DNA of 64,000 nt from Mansonella perstans (taxonomy: Eukaryota; Nematoda; Chromadorea; Rhabditida; Onchocercidae): positions 248,001 through 312,000 of the forward strand of contig JBAMDO010000149.1 in assembly GCA_037074765.1 (NCBI GenBank), written 5' to 3'. A program made the position numbers and the translations under genes. Within the stretch, counting starts at the first letter, position 1. Each line of letters starts with the position of its first letter. Below the pieces are notes generated by a model. The model saw nothing but the letters and a program-made list of their open reading frames with translations, had not been told where the DNA came from and did no database searches. This document shows positions 12,363 through 24,580 of this stretch, in pieces.

Positions 12363-14624
12363 TAAAAAGCTAAGATACCGGTAAGAATGCTATCTGATGC
12401 ATTCTACTCATCGATACAGGAAAATTGATCAGTCTTGCTATGACAATTACTCAATAGTGCCCAATAATGCACTGCTATTTAGAATTAACCTAATAGTATA
12501 TATTTCTTCTGTTACTATATCATTTAAATAACAAATAAAATCCTCAATGATTTAATAACTCAACTCTTACAAATAACAATTCATTCCGATATCGAACAGA
12601 ACTTATTGAAGAAATACAAAACTGCAACTGATTGGGCGTAAAATGGCTGAAAGACTGAAAGATATCAATCAGATGAATGCAAGTCTCTTAAAAAAAAAAT
12701 TTCTCTTCGATTCATAAAATCATTTCATTGCAATATTTCTTCTTTTAGGCGCACAGATGGAGAAATTGGACTTGACAGATAGAATTTGGATGTACATAGG
12801 AAACGATAATTATCATAATGATGGATAAATCAGTAATTTTCGTAAATTTTGAAAAAAAAAAAAAAAAAAAAAAAAAAGAAAAAAGCTTTTATATAAATGA
12901 ATAAATGCAGTGTAAAAAGCCACAATGATTTTACAGTGTTTCATTTTATAGTTTCATCGATGATGAATATTGCATTGAATATCAGCATATTAACATAGCA
13001 GTTTCAAAAAATAACTTCGATCATTTATGATAAATTTGCAAGAAGGACAAAAAAGATGCATCAATTTATACATTTATATTGAAGCACGCAGTAATCAATA
13101 CTTTTGACAGTTTTAATTGGAACAATTTAAACTGGTAAAAAAGTATAATTTTTTTTCTTCATGCTATGATTGCTATGGTATTTTCTATCTAACATCACTT
13201 AAATTTTCTTTTCCTTTATTCATACACAACAAGCATACTCATTATACAATAATCTCTTTGAAATGATTCATTTATTATTATCACTATTAGTTGTTAGCAA
13301 TCACAGTAAGGTAGTTATAAAATAAATAAATGTGGAGAAAAAGATAGATGGCAGATTGATTTATATGATTTGGACAAAAATTTATGATTTTGAACAAAAT
13401 TTTGAACACAAAAATTAAATAGAAGAGCTTTGCTAGTGAGTGGAAAAGTATGCGAGCAGTGACAATAGTTCACACACTTTGTCACCAACTAACTACTAGT
13501 TTCTGTATGTGTGTATGTGTATGTATGTGTGTTCGCGTGTTAGTGCCTGCATGTATTATATATGTATGTGTTTGACTAGCGCGATACACAAGTGACGAAT
13601 TTGTGATGCTGCCAAAGTTTCTACTGATGATACCTCTATATGGTTGTTACGTTTCTTTCAGTAAACCTATTCTTTTTTTATTGGATATCTTAATTAGCAA
13701 ATTAGATACGTCCTGAGAAAAATTGTTTTTTCCATCTCAAATTTAAAATGGACAATAAATACTGTAATTATTGATTCACTATTCGATATCTGATCAAGCA
13801 TTAATGATAACTAGCATAGATTAGTAATAAGCACACAATATCGGATTGCACGGTTGCTGACGAAAAATATCTAACTGACTGAACAGACCTTTCAGTAATG
13901 GACTAGAGCTCTCCTTTGACCTTCTATAATAGCATTCCGAAAGTCGATGGAAAGAAAATAGGAGAATGTTATATTTCCTATTTTTTATCGGAAAATATTT
14001 TCAAAACAGAAATATTTCATTTTTCCTGTAATCAAAAAAAAAAAAAAAAAAAAAAAAAAAACGAATTTCGGCAAAACTAACTGAAATCTTTGAAATTACC
14101 GCAATTTTCATAGGTGACAATTTTACGAAAAAATGTTGATTGAAAATGATTGAGAAGAAAAAAATTAATATAAACTTTCCTTTCTTAAAAACTATTTCGA
14201 GTGAAATAAATTTTCTTCATAAATTGTTATCTATTTGGTGTGCTGTTGGAAATAAACTATCCTCTGAAATGAAAATATTTCTAAGAAGTGAAACTAAATG
14301 GAATAAATACAATTCTTTTCTTTTTCCAATTGAAAAAGCAAGAGTTTTGCACATTCTTCAAACATATTATTCAGAAGATCAAACAAGTTTTGTGAAAAAC
14401 GCTACACGCTTGTTTTTAAATAAAGTTTGAAATTTCATTTTGCATTCATCTTTTCAGACATCATGTCTATAGATTAAAAAAGTGACCCTCTGACAATGGA
14501 TAATTAGTTTTTGAGCTTTTATTTATTGTTTTTTTTCTACTATGTTTTTGAATTAAGTGTCTGATAATTTCAAAAAATATTTCTAAGAATTGAATGACTA
14601 ACACTTTTCAATCATTCCCTACAG
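12363..14624. other. Gene-poor stretch with homopolymer tracts and a TG/TATG microsatellite
   Basis: No gene supported. It contains an A tract at about 12853-12878, an A tract of about 27 bases at 14034-14060, and a TG-rich TATG/TGTG microsatellite at about 13503-13572. An open frame of 96 codons at 14140-14430 is extremely AT-driven and of a length expected by chance. Confidence 0.5.
13503..13572. repeat. TATG/TGTG microsatellite
   Basis: Irregular run of TGTATG and TGTG units interrupted by TTCGCGTGTTAGTGCC. Simple-sequence repeat, likely length-polymorphic. Confidence 0.7.
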
Positions 14625-14799
14625 ATTGCGCTGACCATCAGTTTATCTTTAGCATCATACGGTCCATCAGTAGAAAGCGCTTTATTTGATGTTGAATCGA
14701 TGTCGGTCGGGTTCAACATTTCCAACAGAGGTAGCTTGAAAATAGCGATCGAACTATCAAAAAAAGCCCATAATTTAATGGCACTGCGAGTACAAGATG
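14625..14799 (+). CDS. Orphan exon, unrecognised protein
   Basis: A clean exon: acceptor TTCCCTACAG, 58 codons without a stop, then donor GATG|gttagt leaving one base. The frame begins IALTISLSLASYGPSVESAL, continues with FDVESMSVGFNISNRGSLKI, and ends HNLMALRVQD. C and G at third positions are clearly higher than in the flanks, which supports coding. No upstream start or downstream partner was found within reach. The incoming phase (0) matches the outgoing phase of the orphan exon at 9282-9450. I do not recognise the family. Confidence 0.4.
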
Positions 14800-17700
14800 G
14801 TTAGTCACATATTTTTTCAACCATATCATATTTTGAGCCCATTTCACAGAGATCTATCATCAGTGCCACTAATTGATAATTTTTTTTTTATCGTCCGATG
14901 GACTCACATGCCTATGGACTATTGCAGAAAATGAGATTATATCGTGGAAAAGCGCCTTCTGATTAGTAAGACTGAATGATAAATTGCAGCCGATATTCTA
15001 AAGCGTCTGTTCTGATTAGTCTCAAGAAAAAAACTTTTCTAAATTTGTTAAAAACAGTAGCAGAATTCACAACAATCCTTAAATTATATTCATGGCGTTT
15101 GATTTGTTTGCATCCATTTAAATTCCCTTTTTTCTGCTCATTTGACAATTTACGATCAATAAATGAGGAGGACAGAAATGACCTAATTAAATCATTTGCA
15201 ATCGATCGCAGATTGAATTTCATTCAAAAATGAGGATTGAAAATGTGAAAGCATTATCAGAACTAAATAATACAGAACTTGAATCAAACTAACCTGTACA
15301 GCAGATTGTAGAGACAAGTTCAATGTGAACAATTAAAAAATAAATAACAAAATCAAACTATCCATGTTCAGAGTTCAATGACTTTTCTCGTCAAAATAAG
15401 GTCATTGCATTTATATCCAATTATGCTGATGATATCCGTGCCAATAGACCAGCTGTATATACAGAAGAAAAAAATTTTTTGATATTGAAATTATCGGAAT
15501 AGAAATAGTTTTTGGTAAAAGAATAGAGAAATAGTTTGCTACAGATAAACGCCACCGTTATTACTGACGCCGTCGCTAGCAGTTGATCGAAAGCAACTCA
15601 ATAAAATTTCCAAAAGAAAGAAAGGTTGTAATAGTTAATCTCTTGCACTAATTCACGTTTTTACTTCCTGAGTAAATAGATCCAAACGAATGAAGTAGTT
15701 ATGTTGAAGGAATTTGCAAAAAAATGAGAGAACTGTAGAGAATTTGGAACAAAATCAGTGGAGCGATCAGTGCATATTAGATAGAATTGTTTTTTCTATC
15801 CTCAGAATGGAATAGAACTGCATGCAATATAAAGTTTAGTGTAAAACTTCAAGCCTAGTACAAAATATTGTCAAAAAACGAAATTCATTCGTCTTAATTG
15901 AATCTTTTTCAAAGTCTAGAAACTATAACATTCAAGAAAAGAACCAGTAAGGCAGTAACTCAACTGCAAGTTTAATCTTTATTTCTTATTCGAAAATTAA
16001 AAAAATTTAATTTGATTAGTCATAAAATGGTTGTGTATCGAAATTTACGTTAATCATCATTTGCTAAGAATGCTAGGAATGCTCGTTTTGTATATTTTCA
16101 AGTAATTTTCAACTTCATGCTCGAATAGTGCAAAAATTAGCGCCACTTCCGGGGCTAAAATAAGCCAAAATAAATAATTAATTTTTTGAAATTTGAAGCG
16201 CATGCGCAAACGACCTCTATAAAAGAAAATATTCCGCCAAAAATAAATGAACTTTATGCAATAATCAAAAAATGTGGGAAATTTTCAGGATGATTTAAAT
16301 AAGCAATTGTAGTCTAAAAAAATCAGCATCAAAAGAAAAGAATTTTGTGCACACCATGTGCTGAAACATAAATCATTGCAAGCACATCATTCGGTGATGT
16401 CAAGGTCAAAATTATTTTCGCACCTTTTTATGCCAAAATATATCCTTCAAATATATGTAGGCTCGATAAAAGTAAGGTCCAGATAGTTTTAGGCCCAAAC
16501 TTTAGTCTTAAAATGAACAACTACCAAGCCTTACCTCAAAAATTGTCTGGAACAAACATTTTTCATTTTTATCTTCCTTTTACACCTCACTACTTCTCTC
16601 TTTTTTCGAAAAAAATAAAAAATTAAAAGGAAAATAAATTTTGCTTTCTTTAATTTTGAATCTAATTGACAAGAAAAATAAATAAGATGGTGGATATTGA
16701 AAAAATAAATACTAATGCGAATTTGAGGTGCCCGAATTGAAAATGATAAGGTTGAAATGCAAGATTTTGTCGTTTTGACATTTCAGAAGGTGCCATCTTA
16801 TTAACTATTGATTATACCTGTATATAAAGCGATGTGAAGAGGATTATACAATTTAAGTTAAATATATTTAAGGTTGTGTTTGTTTTTCTTGCAAAAACAA
16901 GACATTGAAATTCAAGAAATTCTTGAAGATTTCAAAATTACAACTTAAAAAGAAATTTTTTTTTAGAAAAAAAACATTTTTTTAAAAAACATTAAGTGCG
17001 TCAAGACATACAATTTTGAATCTAATTTGCAAGAGTCTGGGAATTTTTAGAAAGATTCTTAAGAAAGATTGATTTCCTAGGTTCGGCTAATCTTTATTCA
17101 CTAAAGAATCTTGATTTTTAAAGGAATTCAATATCATATGTATTGCGCAACCGATCAAACAATTTTGAAATTACCCATCTGAAAAAAAATCAGAAAGCAA
17201 GCGCCTTTGTCATATCATGTCTTAAAATTTCAGAAACTCTAAATTTTTGCCTGTTTGTTTCTGTTTGTGTAAACCACATTCTAGACAAATACTAAATTAT
17301 GGATGTGAATTCTTAAATTCATTCTAAATAAGTACAATACTCAAATATTAAAAATAATTAACAAATGTTTGAAACATTCTTAACAAGTTCAGGGAATTCC
17401 TTTTTCCTTTTATACACTGTAAAAGAAAAATCCCCTGTCATAAAGAAAAACGATAATCAGATTGAGAAAAATTATGAACCTAACTTGGTCATAAAGGTTA
17501 TACTTATCTATTTTCAAGGACAACAATTTTTTCCACAAGAAAAAGAAAATATTAGCAGAAAATTTAGCATTGACAAAATTTTCCAGAAGGTTCTTTCGAA
17601 ACTTTTTCTGAAATACAAAGAAATAAAAGAATGAAAAGTTAATTTTCCTATTATGTTTCAAAATATCTATGAATTGAAGTGAAATTACTAACAATTTTGA

Positions 17701-18899
17701 ATTTTTCGAATTTGAAGGAAAATATCTAAAATTCCGCATCGAAACTGCATAAGAGATCAAAATTTCCATCTTAGAAAAAAAACTGAAAGGTAACCAAAAA
17801 AAAAAGTGAAGAAATGACATCTTTCAGAAAAAACTAATTGTTTTTTTAAAAAAAATGCCGCCGCTAAAAGTGTTTATATCTGAAATTGAAAGCTATCCTA
17901 AAATTCTGTTCCTTAAAAATTTGAAACAGCGACTTATGAGCTGTACATTTGGAGCTATATATTAGAACAAAATGAAGATGCTTGTCAATTCAAAGGCACT
18001 TCAAATTTTTAATATACCTATTAAATATAATATGAGCGAAATCAGCATGGATGAGATCCTCTAAAAGCAGCAATAAATCAGCAAACTTCTAGAAGGTTTT
18101 GCATTACACATCTGGAAAAGTCGGAACTCCAATGAAATAAGCTGAGGTACATAAAACGACTAAGGCAGATTGAAATTATGGTAAATCAAAATTTATGTGA
18201 ATTGCTTGGATGATGAAGTATGCTGATTCTAGAAGCAGGAAAAAAAACTGTGCTCAATAACTCTTATTGCTTATTAGGTCAATTTTAACAGAGGCATAAA
18301 AACAGTGCCATTGTATATTTTTTCAGACAAAAAGGCCTTCTACTTCTAACAGCTACAGTTTTTTATTAATTGATTCTTAGGCATAATAAAGTTCAGTTCT
18401 AAATTTCTTCTCTTTGGATAATTTTTTAAATCGTGCTCATGATGTATTCATTTGCTGCATAGACAATGGTCACTTTTTAACGAACTTTGCTCAGTGCAGC
18501 GCAAATTCAATTTTTGCAATAGCCTCTCTCTTTCAATAATTTTGTTCATAAACAAACACGTAAATAATTATGTCTCAAATAATTTAGTTATAAAAAAGTT
18601 CATAGAAAAATGGTCTGCAAAATAAACAATTAGTTTTTAAGTTGATAGTATGAGTATAATGAACAGTGAACAATTGAAGCAGTATGCCAACGAGAAATTG
18701 TTGAAGGCAAAATGATTTCTACTGGACACTTATTAGCGTTATGATCCGCAGCCAATTCAAATTGCATATTTTTTTCAATCTTTTTTCTATTTAAAACTTT
18801 TGTCCACTCCAATGTTTGCCATTTTTAAGAGGATATTATGACTCCAATTAATCCCAGTTTAAACGCCGATTTCAGAAAAAATTATCCAGTGAATAAATT
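14800..18899. other. Long stretch without recognisable genes
   Basis: AT-rich, with dense stops in all frames and numerous short A or T runs. The open frames here are short and lysine/phenylalanine-rich, as expected from base composition. Nothing is supported. Confidence 0.55.
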
Positions 18900-19357
18900 A
18901 TATTTTATATTTGGATAGTCGTCATCATGGCTTGGTTTCGCGAACGAGGATTTAAATGGATCCTTCGAGCCTGAGCAGTGAGTTTTTTAAGTGAGGTAAG
19001 TGAGGTAGTATATACAGAACCGGTCCTACCCATTACTTCTGAAGTTTTGCCATTGCCTAGCGAGCTTCAACGGTGACAATGAGATCCTCGGGTCATAGGT
19101 TTTGGTTAGAGTATCATTCTCTCAGATGAATAACCTTAACAGGACTACTAAACAAACTTCATCTTTCCGGTTTGCTGTTAGATTTGTCCTTCTCTTACTA
19201 CGAATGCCCGAAAGCTAACGAGTACATCCCGCTGACATTTTGGTTGGGTCTGTTTGGCATGAAAGATTCTGTCGGAGGCATAGCTTTTCTCCACGACAAA
19301 AAGCTGCCCGTGAAAGAGGTACCGGAAGACACATTAATGACATTTTACGCTGAATAG
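18900..19357 (+). pseudogene. GC-rich coding-like fragment, weakly bestrophin-like
   Basis: This segment is visibly richer in G+C than its surroundings. It ends in an open frame at 19172-19357 containing YECPKANEYIPLTFWLGLF and then PVKEVPEDTLMTFYAE before a stop. Y-I-P-L-T-F-x-L-G-(F/L)-(F/Y) is a signature-like stretch of nematode bestrophin chloride channels. About 70 codons upstream, GSIYR after a lysine-stop pair resembles the family's (R/K)W-x-GSIYK motif with TGG changed to TGA. The sequence after the LG does not continue as bestrophin, and in-frame stops lie between the two pieces. If the resemblance is real it is a broken remnant; otherwise this is an unidentified GC-rich insertion. 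A perfect 9-base tandem AAGTGAGGT repeat precedes GSIY. Confidence 0.28.
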
Positions 19358-19570
19358 GTGATTAAATATTATATATATATATATCAAAATTTGGACAAAA
19401 TCACAACAACCATAGTTACGATTCTCTAATACTTAATAAGAAAACGTCATACCCAATTTCTTCCAGAAATTAAACCAGTAAATTCATTCTTGCATTTACT
19501 GAAAAAATTCAAGCCATATTCCCGACCTTCGTAGACCGAAATGACGCATCAAAAAATAATCAAAATCAAA

Positions 19571-19853
19571 AACTAGAAAGACATCTGTTTAGTTAAGGTA
19601 TATGTCTGGTGTTTTCGGCAGATATTTTTTTATCATTCAAAGTACATTTAAACGATGATTCACACTGCCATCATTTTTCATTTTACAAATTCGAAAAATT
19701 TTGCGAAATTTATTGTAAAAGCAAGGATTTATTCTCTTTTCAACTTTTCACTTGCTTTTTTCGTAGATTTTTCCGAGAAAAAATTTCGAGAAATCCGTCA
19801 AATTAAGCACTTGTTCGTATATATACCTTAACTAAACAGATGTCTTCCTAGTT
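19571..19853. mobile_element. Small non-autonomous inverted-repeat transposon (MITE-like)
   Basis: Terminal inverted repeats of 33 bp (19571-19603 and 19821-19853) match at 32 positions. The left copy contains AGACATCTGTTTAGTTAAGG and the right copy its reverse complement. The whole unit is 283 bp. A TA dinucleotide sits just inside both ends (AAC-TA-G and C-TA-GTT), which would suit a TA target duplication of a Tc1/mariner-type element with about 28-bp termini. The interior open frame is phenylalanine-rich and shows no transposase motif, so any mobility would depend on an enzyme encoded elsewhere. Confidence 0.7.
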
Positions 19854-21004
19854 AGTTGTTCAATAAGATGCTTTAAGAAAATGATAACTGAGAAGGAAGA
19901 TGGAAATATGGGAAATGAAACGAAAAAAAGAATTAAGTTTTTACCACTCCATTCGATGGCCCATTAAATGTTTTAATGGGATAATAGCCTAGCGAATCGA
20001 CGATTCGAAACTCTCTATCACAACTTTTTTTACAAAATGAACATTTTTTGTTGGTTGGCACAATAATGCAAAGAAAATTGACTGCTGATGTCAATAGAAG
20101 TTATTTTTTGAATTTTCGTCTCCCAAAATCAGAACTTCGAAAAGTTTAAAACGATGACCTAATCTTTAGGTAATAATGAAACACTCCTCAAATAATTCTT
20201 TAACTGTAGATGGTAATTTCCATTGAAAAAATATAAATTGTCGTGGAAAGAGCTCACAAATCAATTAGGACTTTTTTTGTGACTGGTTCCTTGAACAAAT
20301 GAAATAATGTTTAGAAGGAGTGTTGAAAATTTCCAATTTTTTAAAACATAAAGGTGTGTTCTAAAATTCATTTGAAAATTTTAAGTTGGCTTCTAAGAAT
20401 AAAACAGGTTCTTTTAAAATATCCTCAAAATAATGCTGATCTGAGAACATCAACTTTTTTCATTTACTGTTCGGAATCGATCATTAATGATTTGTTCAAA
20501 ACGCAAGCATTAAGACAAATAATGGCAAAATGATTACTTAAAATTCGAAAACATAGAAAATCACATTTATTTTGGATATAAATTAAACACTTTGAAGAAT
20601 AATTGCATATTATTCGTCTGATCAGAATCTTGAAAATTAATGAAGAAAACTGATCATTACAGGTAAAAGAAGAATGTAAAATGCAAGAGATGAATTTGTC
20701 AATCAGATATGTTGACAATCCAACTGAAAATGAAGAAAATGAAAAGAGAAACAAATTGGAAAGGAAATTTTAAAAAGTTTATTAAAGATCTTATAGAGAG
20801 TAGAACAAACGAAGTGAGATCTTAATATTCAATACTGTGTACATAAAATAGTCTTTTCTAATGCATTTTCAGCTCTACACTTTTTCATCAGTTTTCAATT
20901 CGAACAACAGCACATGTTGGCTTTTGCCTTACACGCTGCTGACAATGAATGCAATAAACCAATCGTAATCAAAATCTGTAATTAGTAAGCAATTTGTAGT
21001 CTTT
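19854..21004. other. Non-coding AT-rich stretch
   Basis: No gene supported on either strand. A 96-codon minus-strand frame at 20464-20754 is Phe/Ile/Leu/Ser-rich with no motif and is best explained by composition. Confidence 0.5.
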
Positions 21005-21133
21005 CATTGTGATTCTCCGCATTTATAGTCTCTTTCTGAGCCATCATGATTTTCCGATTAATTGTCAGTTTCTAAGCCATCATAATTCCCGGGATTTTTA
21101 CTTTTTTTCCAAGGCATTATGATCCTCCAGATG
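21005..21133. repeat. Degenerate 36-37 bp tandem repeat, 3.5 copies
   Basis: Units start at 21005, 21042, 21078 and 21115 (the last truncated). Each begins CAT(T/C)(A/G)T(G/A)ATT(C/T)(T/C)CC and ends with a T-rich run followed by (G/A)AGC or AAGG. Just downstream, a second pair of similar segments (about 21133-21160 and 21221-21252) shares TATAAAA-TGGCA-AGTTG. It is a decayed minisatellite. Confidence 0.65.
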
Positions 21134-21439
21134 TTATAAAATGGCAGAGTTGATGACATATTGTTATTATTATTATCCTACTGTCAAGTTACATAAGTAA
21201 ATTTTTAAATTTCGCTCAAAAGGTATAAAAATGGCAAAGTTGGTGCACATATAATGATGGCAATTCTGATGATAAATTGAATTAGAAAATTCAATAGAAA
21301 ATTGCACTTATTAAATTTGTGAAGGAAAAGCACGACAGATATTGACATGCGTGATCATTGAAAATGTGATGATAATCACTGAGAAAATCATCTTCAAAAA
21401 TGAAAAAGAGAATCGCACATGAAAATGAAAAACTTATTA

Positions 21440-21640
21440 GTATTATCAAAATGTAGAATGGCATTTTATAAGGGTAATGGCATATGGTAAAGACTGTAGA
21501 AGTACTCGATATTGTGGTACAATACGTAATTGCTCGATAGCTGGAATAACTTCATGCTAAAATTCAGTTACATTGCCGTAGAATTCTACCGGAACATTAA
21601 ATTTCTTCGGTTGATCGGTATAGCTAGTCGATAAATCGCT
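21440..21640 (-). pseudogene. Minus-strand coding fossil with one in-frame stop, unrecognised
   Basis: Reading the minus strand from an AGCTTCAG acceptor at 21641-21648, the frame gives SDLSTSYTDQPKKFNVPVEF and then YGNVTEF. A TAG follows, and the frame resumes with HEVIPAIEQLRIVPQYRVLL. The first 23 codons also end at a possible donor (AAT|gtaact, 21572). Two hundred bases with one stop and balanced residues are unusual here, but I cannot assign a family. It could be a real short exon or a decayed gene piece. Confidence 0.25.
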
Positions 21641-24382
21641 CTGAAGCTCTCAAAACCAATTTCGTTAAGATTCCTCAAAAAATAATTTAATAAATTTGAA
21701 AAAGTATAAAAAATTTTCTGTCTTCCTTACGAATACATAGTATCAATTCTTCGAAAGCCCTTTCACTCGCTTGTCAAAATTAGTTTTTCATTTACATTAA
21801 GTCTGCTGTTTCCATTTCCACAGGTCAAACATCATTGCTTTCATTTTCATTTTTTTTCAAAGCTTTGACCTTTTATGAATAAAATTAGCCATTTGGCTTA
21901 TAAGTTGCAAATGATAAGTTGGATAGTGTAGGATTGTTAAATATAAATGAATAGCCGTTACCGTGTCAAACTCCTGCAATATCATCAATCATCAAATGTA
22001 TTTCCAGTACTGTAAAAATTTTGAAAAGCTTACAGCGTAAAGCACTTCAATATTTTTGCTTTTACAACACAACACAAGAGACATATCTGAGATAAAAATC
22101 ACCCCGTCGAGTCTCATTTTTCTTTACAGATGCCAATAATTAAGGTTTTCATACTGAAATATGTTTGCATATAAAATTTTTTCCCGCATAAAGGAATCCT
22201 TCGTGTGGTGCAGGTGAGATAAAATGCTGATCTCAAACTCTACGAAATTTTGAAATTTTCAATAGAAAATAAATTTTGCTACTTTTTTGAAATTTATTTG
22301 GAAAAGTTTCTTCACTATAAAATTTGGGACTATAAAACTGAACATATAACAAACAGTCAAAAGGATGCGATTATTTCGATAAAAAGCATTTCGTGAATTT
22401 CTGGTAGAAGTATTGACTTCATGAACGAAAATTTAATAGCCTAGCAGATAAAATATTAAGAATTACATTATGTCGTTCAGTTTTATTCAAATTTTTTAAA
22501 TAATCGGTTATAATAGTGATATTCGACGGCTTTCTTGACCTCAAATTTAAGTTTGTTGCACTACAGAATAGAAATTGTTAAGAAGATAATCTTACTTTGT
22601 CACAAGTCAGTAAGACATTAAAACAGAGCAAGACAAAGTAATTGTAATTGTGTAGATACAGTAGATTGGTTTCAAAATTAATGTGTTTTAAAACTATCAA
22701 ATGGAATTCACTTCCACAGACTGTAGCATTTCGTATTTCAAAGTCAGATTGTCTTGTTAACAATTTCTAATATATCTTAATCCTGTCCACGCGTGGTTTT
22801 GATGGCATTGCAATATATGGGAGAACTCATTAACAAGCTGAAGATTACTGTCGAATAATGTGTATGTGGACAAAGCGGCTCACATTTAAGTCAATGTATA
22901 AGACTGTAAATACTGTTGGTGTTTGCTTGTAATTAGCATGCAGATAAGAAGGTATAGCATAACTCATATGCCAGTCAACATTTTCCACATAATGATTATT
23001 AATTGCTAAAATTTTAAAATAGTGTAGTTTTTATTATAAAAATCTAAATTTTCAAGTTCAACACAAGATCTTTTAATCTTTTTTTTAAGCTCGAAAAGAT
23101 TATTCATTAACGTTATTTTGACTGCTCATTAATTCATTATATTTATTATCAGATTTCTCAGGTGGTTTAGCATAGTTCGTTTCTTGGTTAAATTTATTAT
23201 AAGCACAAGCTATCTTTAACTGCTATTAAATTTCTTAAAGCACTGGTGAATCGATTTCATCGCTTATTCTCCAGAAATTCATTCAACCAGAATAAGCATA
23301 CAAATGTGATTTCATTTCTCCTTTCAACTCCTCTGTCACAATCTGCACAAAATCCTGTGCCTATATAAAGTTTAGAAATGGCTGATACTCAATTTACAAA
23401 AAAAAATAATCTGATTTTGAATTAACGCGATATATATGGGAGAAACAACAATTTTATTACCCTGCGGGACAATGGGATCAACTGAAAACAATTTTTTACT
23501 TTCCCAGGACTTACGATTATTACATTTTATAACTAAACATGCAACTTATGCGCCTATTTTCATGAAGTATATTTTCCCCGAATCTGAGTTGGTATTTATT
23601 TAATTGAAGAAAATAGTGCAATGATCAAAAATAATTGCTTCTCAGTCAAGTGCATCAAGATTTTGAATATTTTAATCTCTCTCTCTCTCTCTCATTTTTC
23701 AAGAATTTTCTAGTAATGTTTGGTGCATCAATAAATGATTTCGAATGGATGCTTTAAATGAATCAGTAAATAAATGTTTTTGAAAAAGTACTATTCTTTC
23801 TTTCCAAGATTTATTACCAACCTTGAGGTTGTTGGAGTGCATTTCTGTGTATGTAATATTTATCACAAAAAAAGAAATTCAAGAAATAACTTAAAATTTG
23901 CACCTTTCCTAGCAATTATGAGAGTTTTTATTGATTTAATATACACTAGCTGGCACTTTTTGGCAAAATTTTCTTTGATTGATACAATTTTATTTTAAAA
24001 ACGGAGGGAAAATCATCAAATTTAATTTATCTAGGTGAATTTTCCCAGCCGATAACAATCGTTTTTCCTGCTGTAAAATTATTGATGTGAATAGAAATAC
24101 CATGCTTTTCCGATTTAAAAATTGTTAGCAGAAATTTCTAAATCATTCCCAATGTGGTGAGAAGTCTAAGTAGACTTAGTTAAATCTAATTTGAGCAAAG
24201 TTAGCTTCAATTTCTATAGAACTACAAACATTGAAAATATTGCTGCTAAAAACCACCGATAAAATCAGAAAAATACTGGTATTTTTGTATATTTTCCTGT
24301 ATGTAATCATTTAATATAGGTAGTTTTTAGCTTTTTTTTCTCGTCGGTCTAATTTCGTAGGTGATATGTGATTATTTTTCAG
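21641..24382. other. Stretch without recognisable genes; CT microsatellite
   Basis: No intact exon found despite looking specifically for the missing upstream exons of the channel gene at 24581. A (TC)n run of about 18 bases lies at about 23676-23693. Otherwise AT-rich non-coding sequence. Confidence 0.5.
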
Positions 24383-24580
24383 TATGGAAATGTGGCTCGA
24401 AGCTTACCTAAGGTTTAAGCCGTTAAACTTAACAAACTTCAACTCAATTCGGAAAAATTTCTTTATAACATGATTTTCATTCATTTCATTTTGATTTACG
24501 ACCGGAAATTGAATTGGAAACGATCATTGTCAGATAAAATTACCGGAAAATAGCCTATTGATTTTACCTATTGATTTCAG

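Noticed and set aside
13503..13572. TG-rich tract as a regulatory Z-DNA or binding-site cluster
   Set aside because: Looks like an ordinary irregular microsatellite, with no adjacent promoter or gene start to tie it to.
14140..14430. 96-codon plus-strand ORF
   Set aside because: Lys/Phe/Ile-rich, no splice support or motif. At this base composition a few open frames of about this length are expected by chance across the window.
17365..17820. Overlapping ORFs of 89 (+) and 136 (-) codons
   Set aside because: Both are dominated by Lys/Phe and runs of A/T, with no motif or splice sites. Opposite-strand openness reflects AT-richness.
20464..20754. 96-codon minus-strand ORF resembling a small membrane protein
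   Set aside because: Composition-driven Phe/Ile/Ser/Cys content, no initiation or splice context, no family resemblance.
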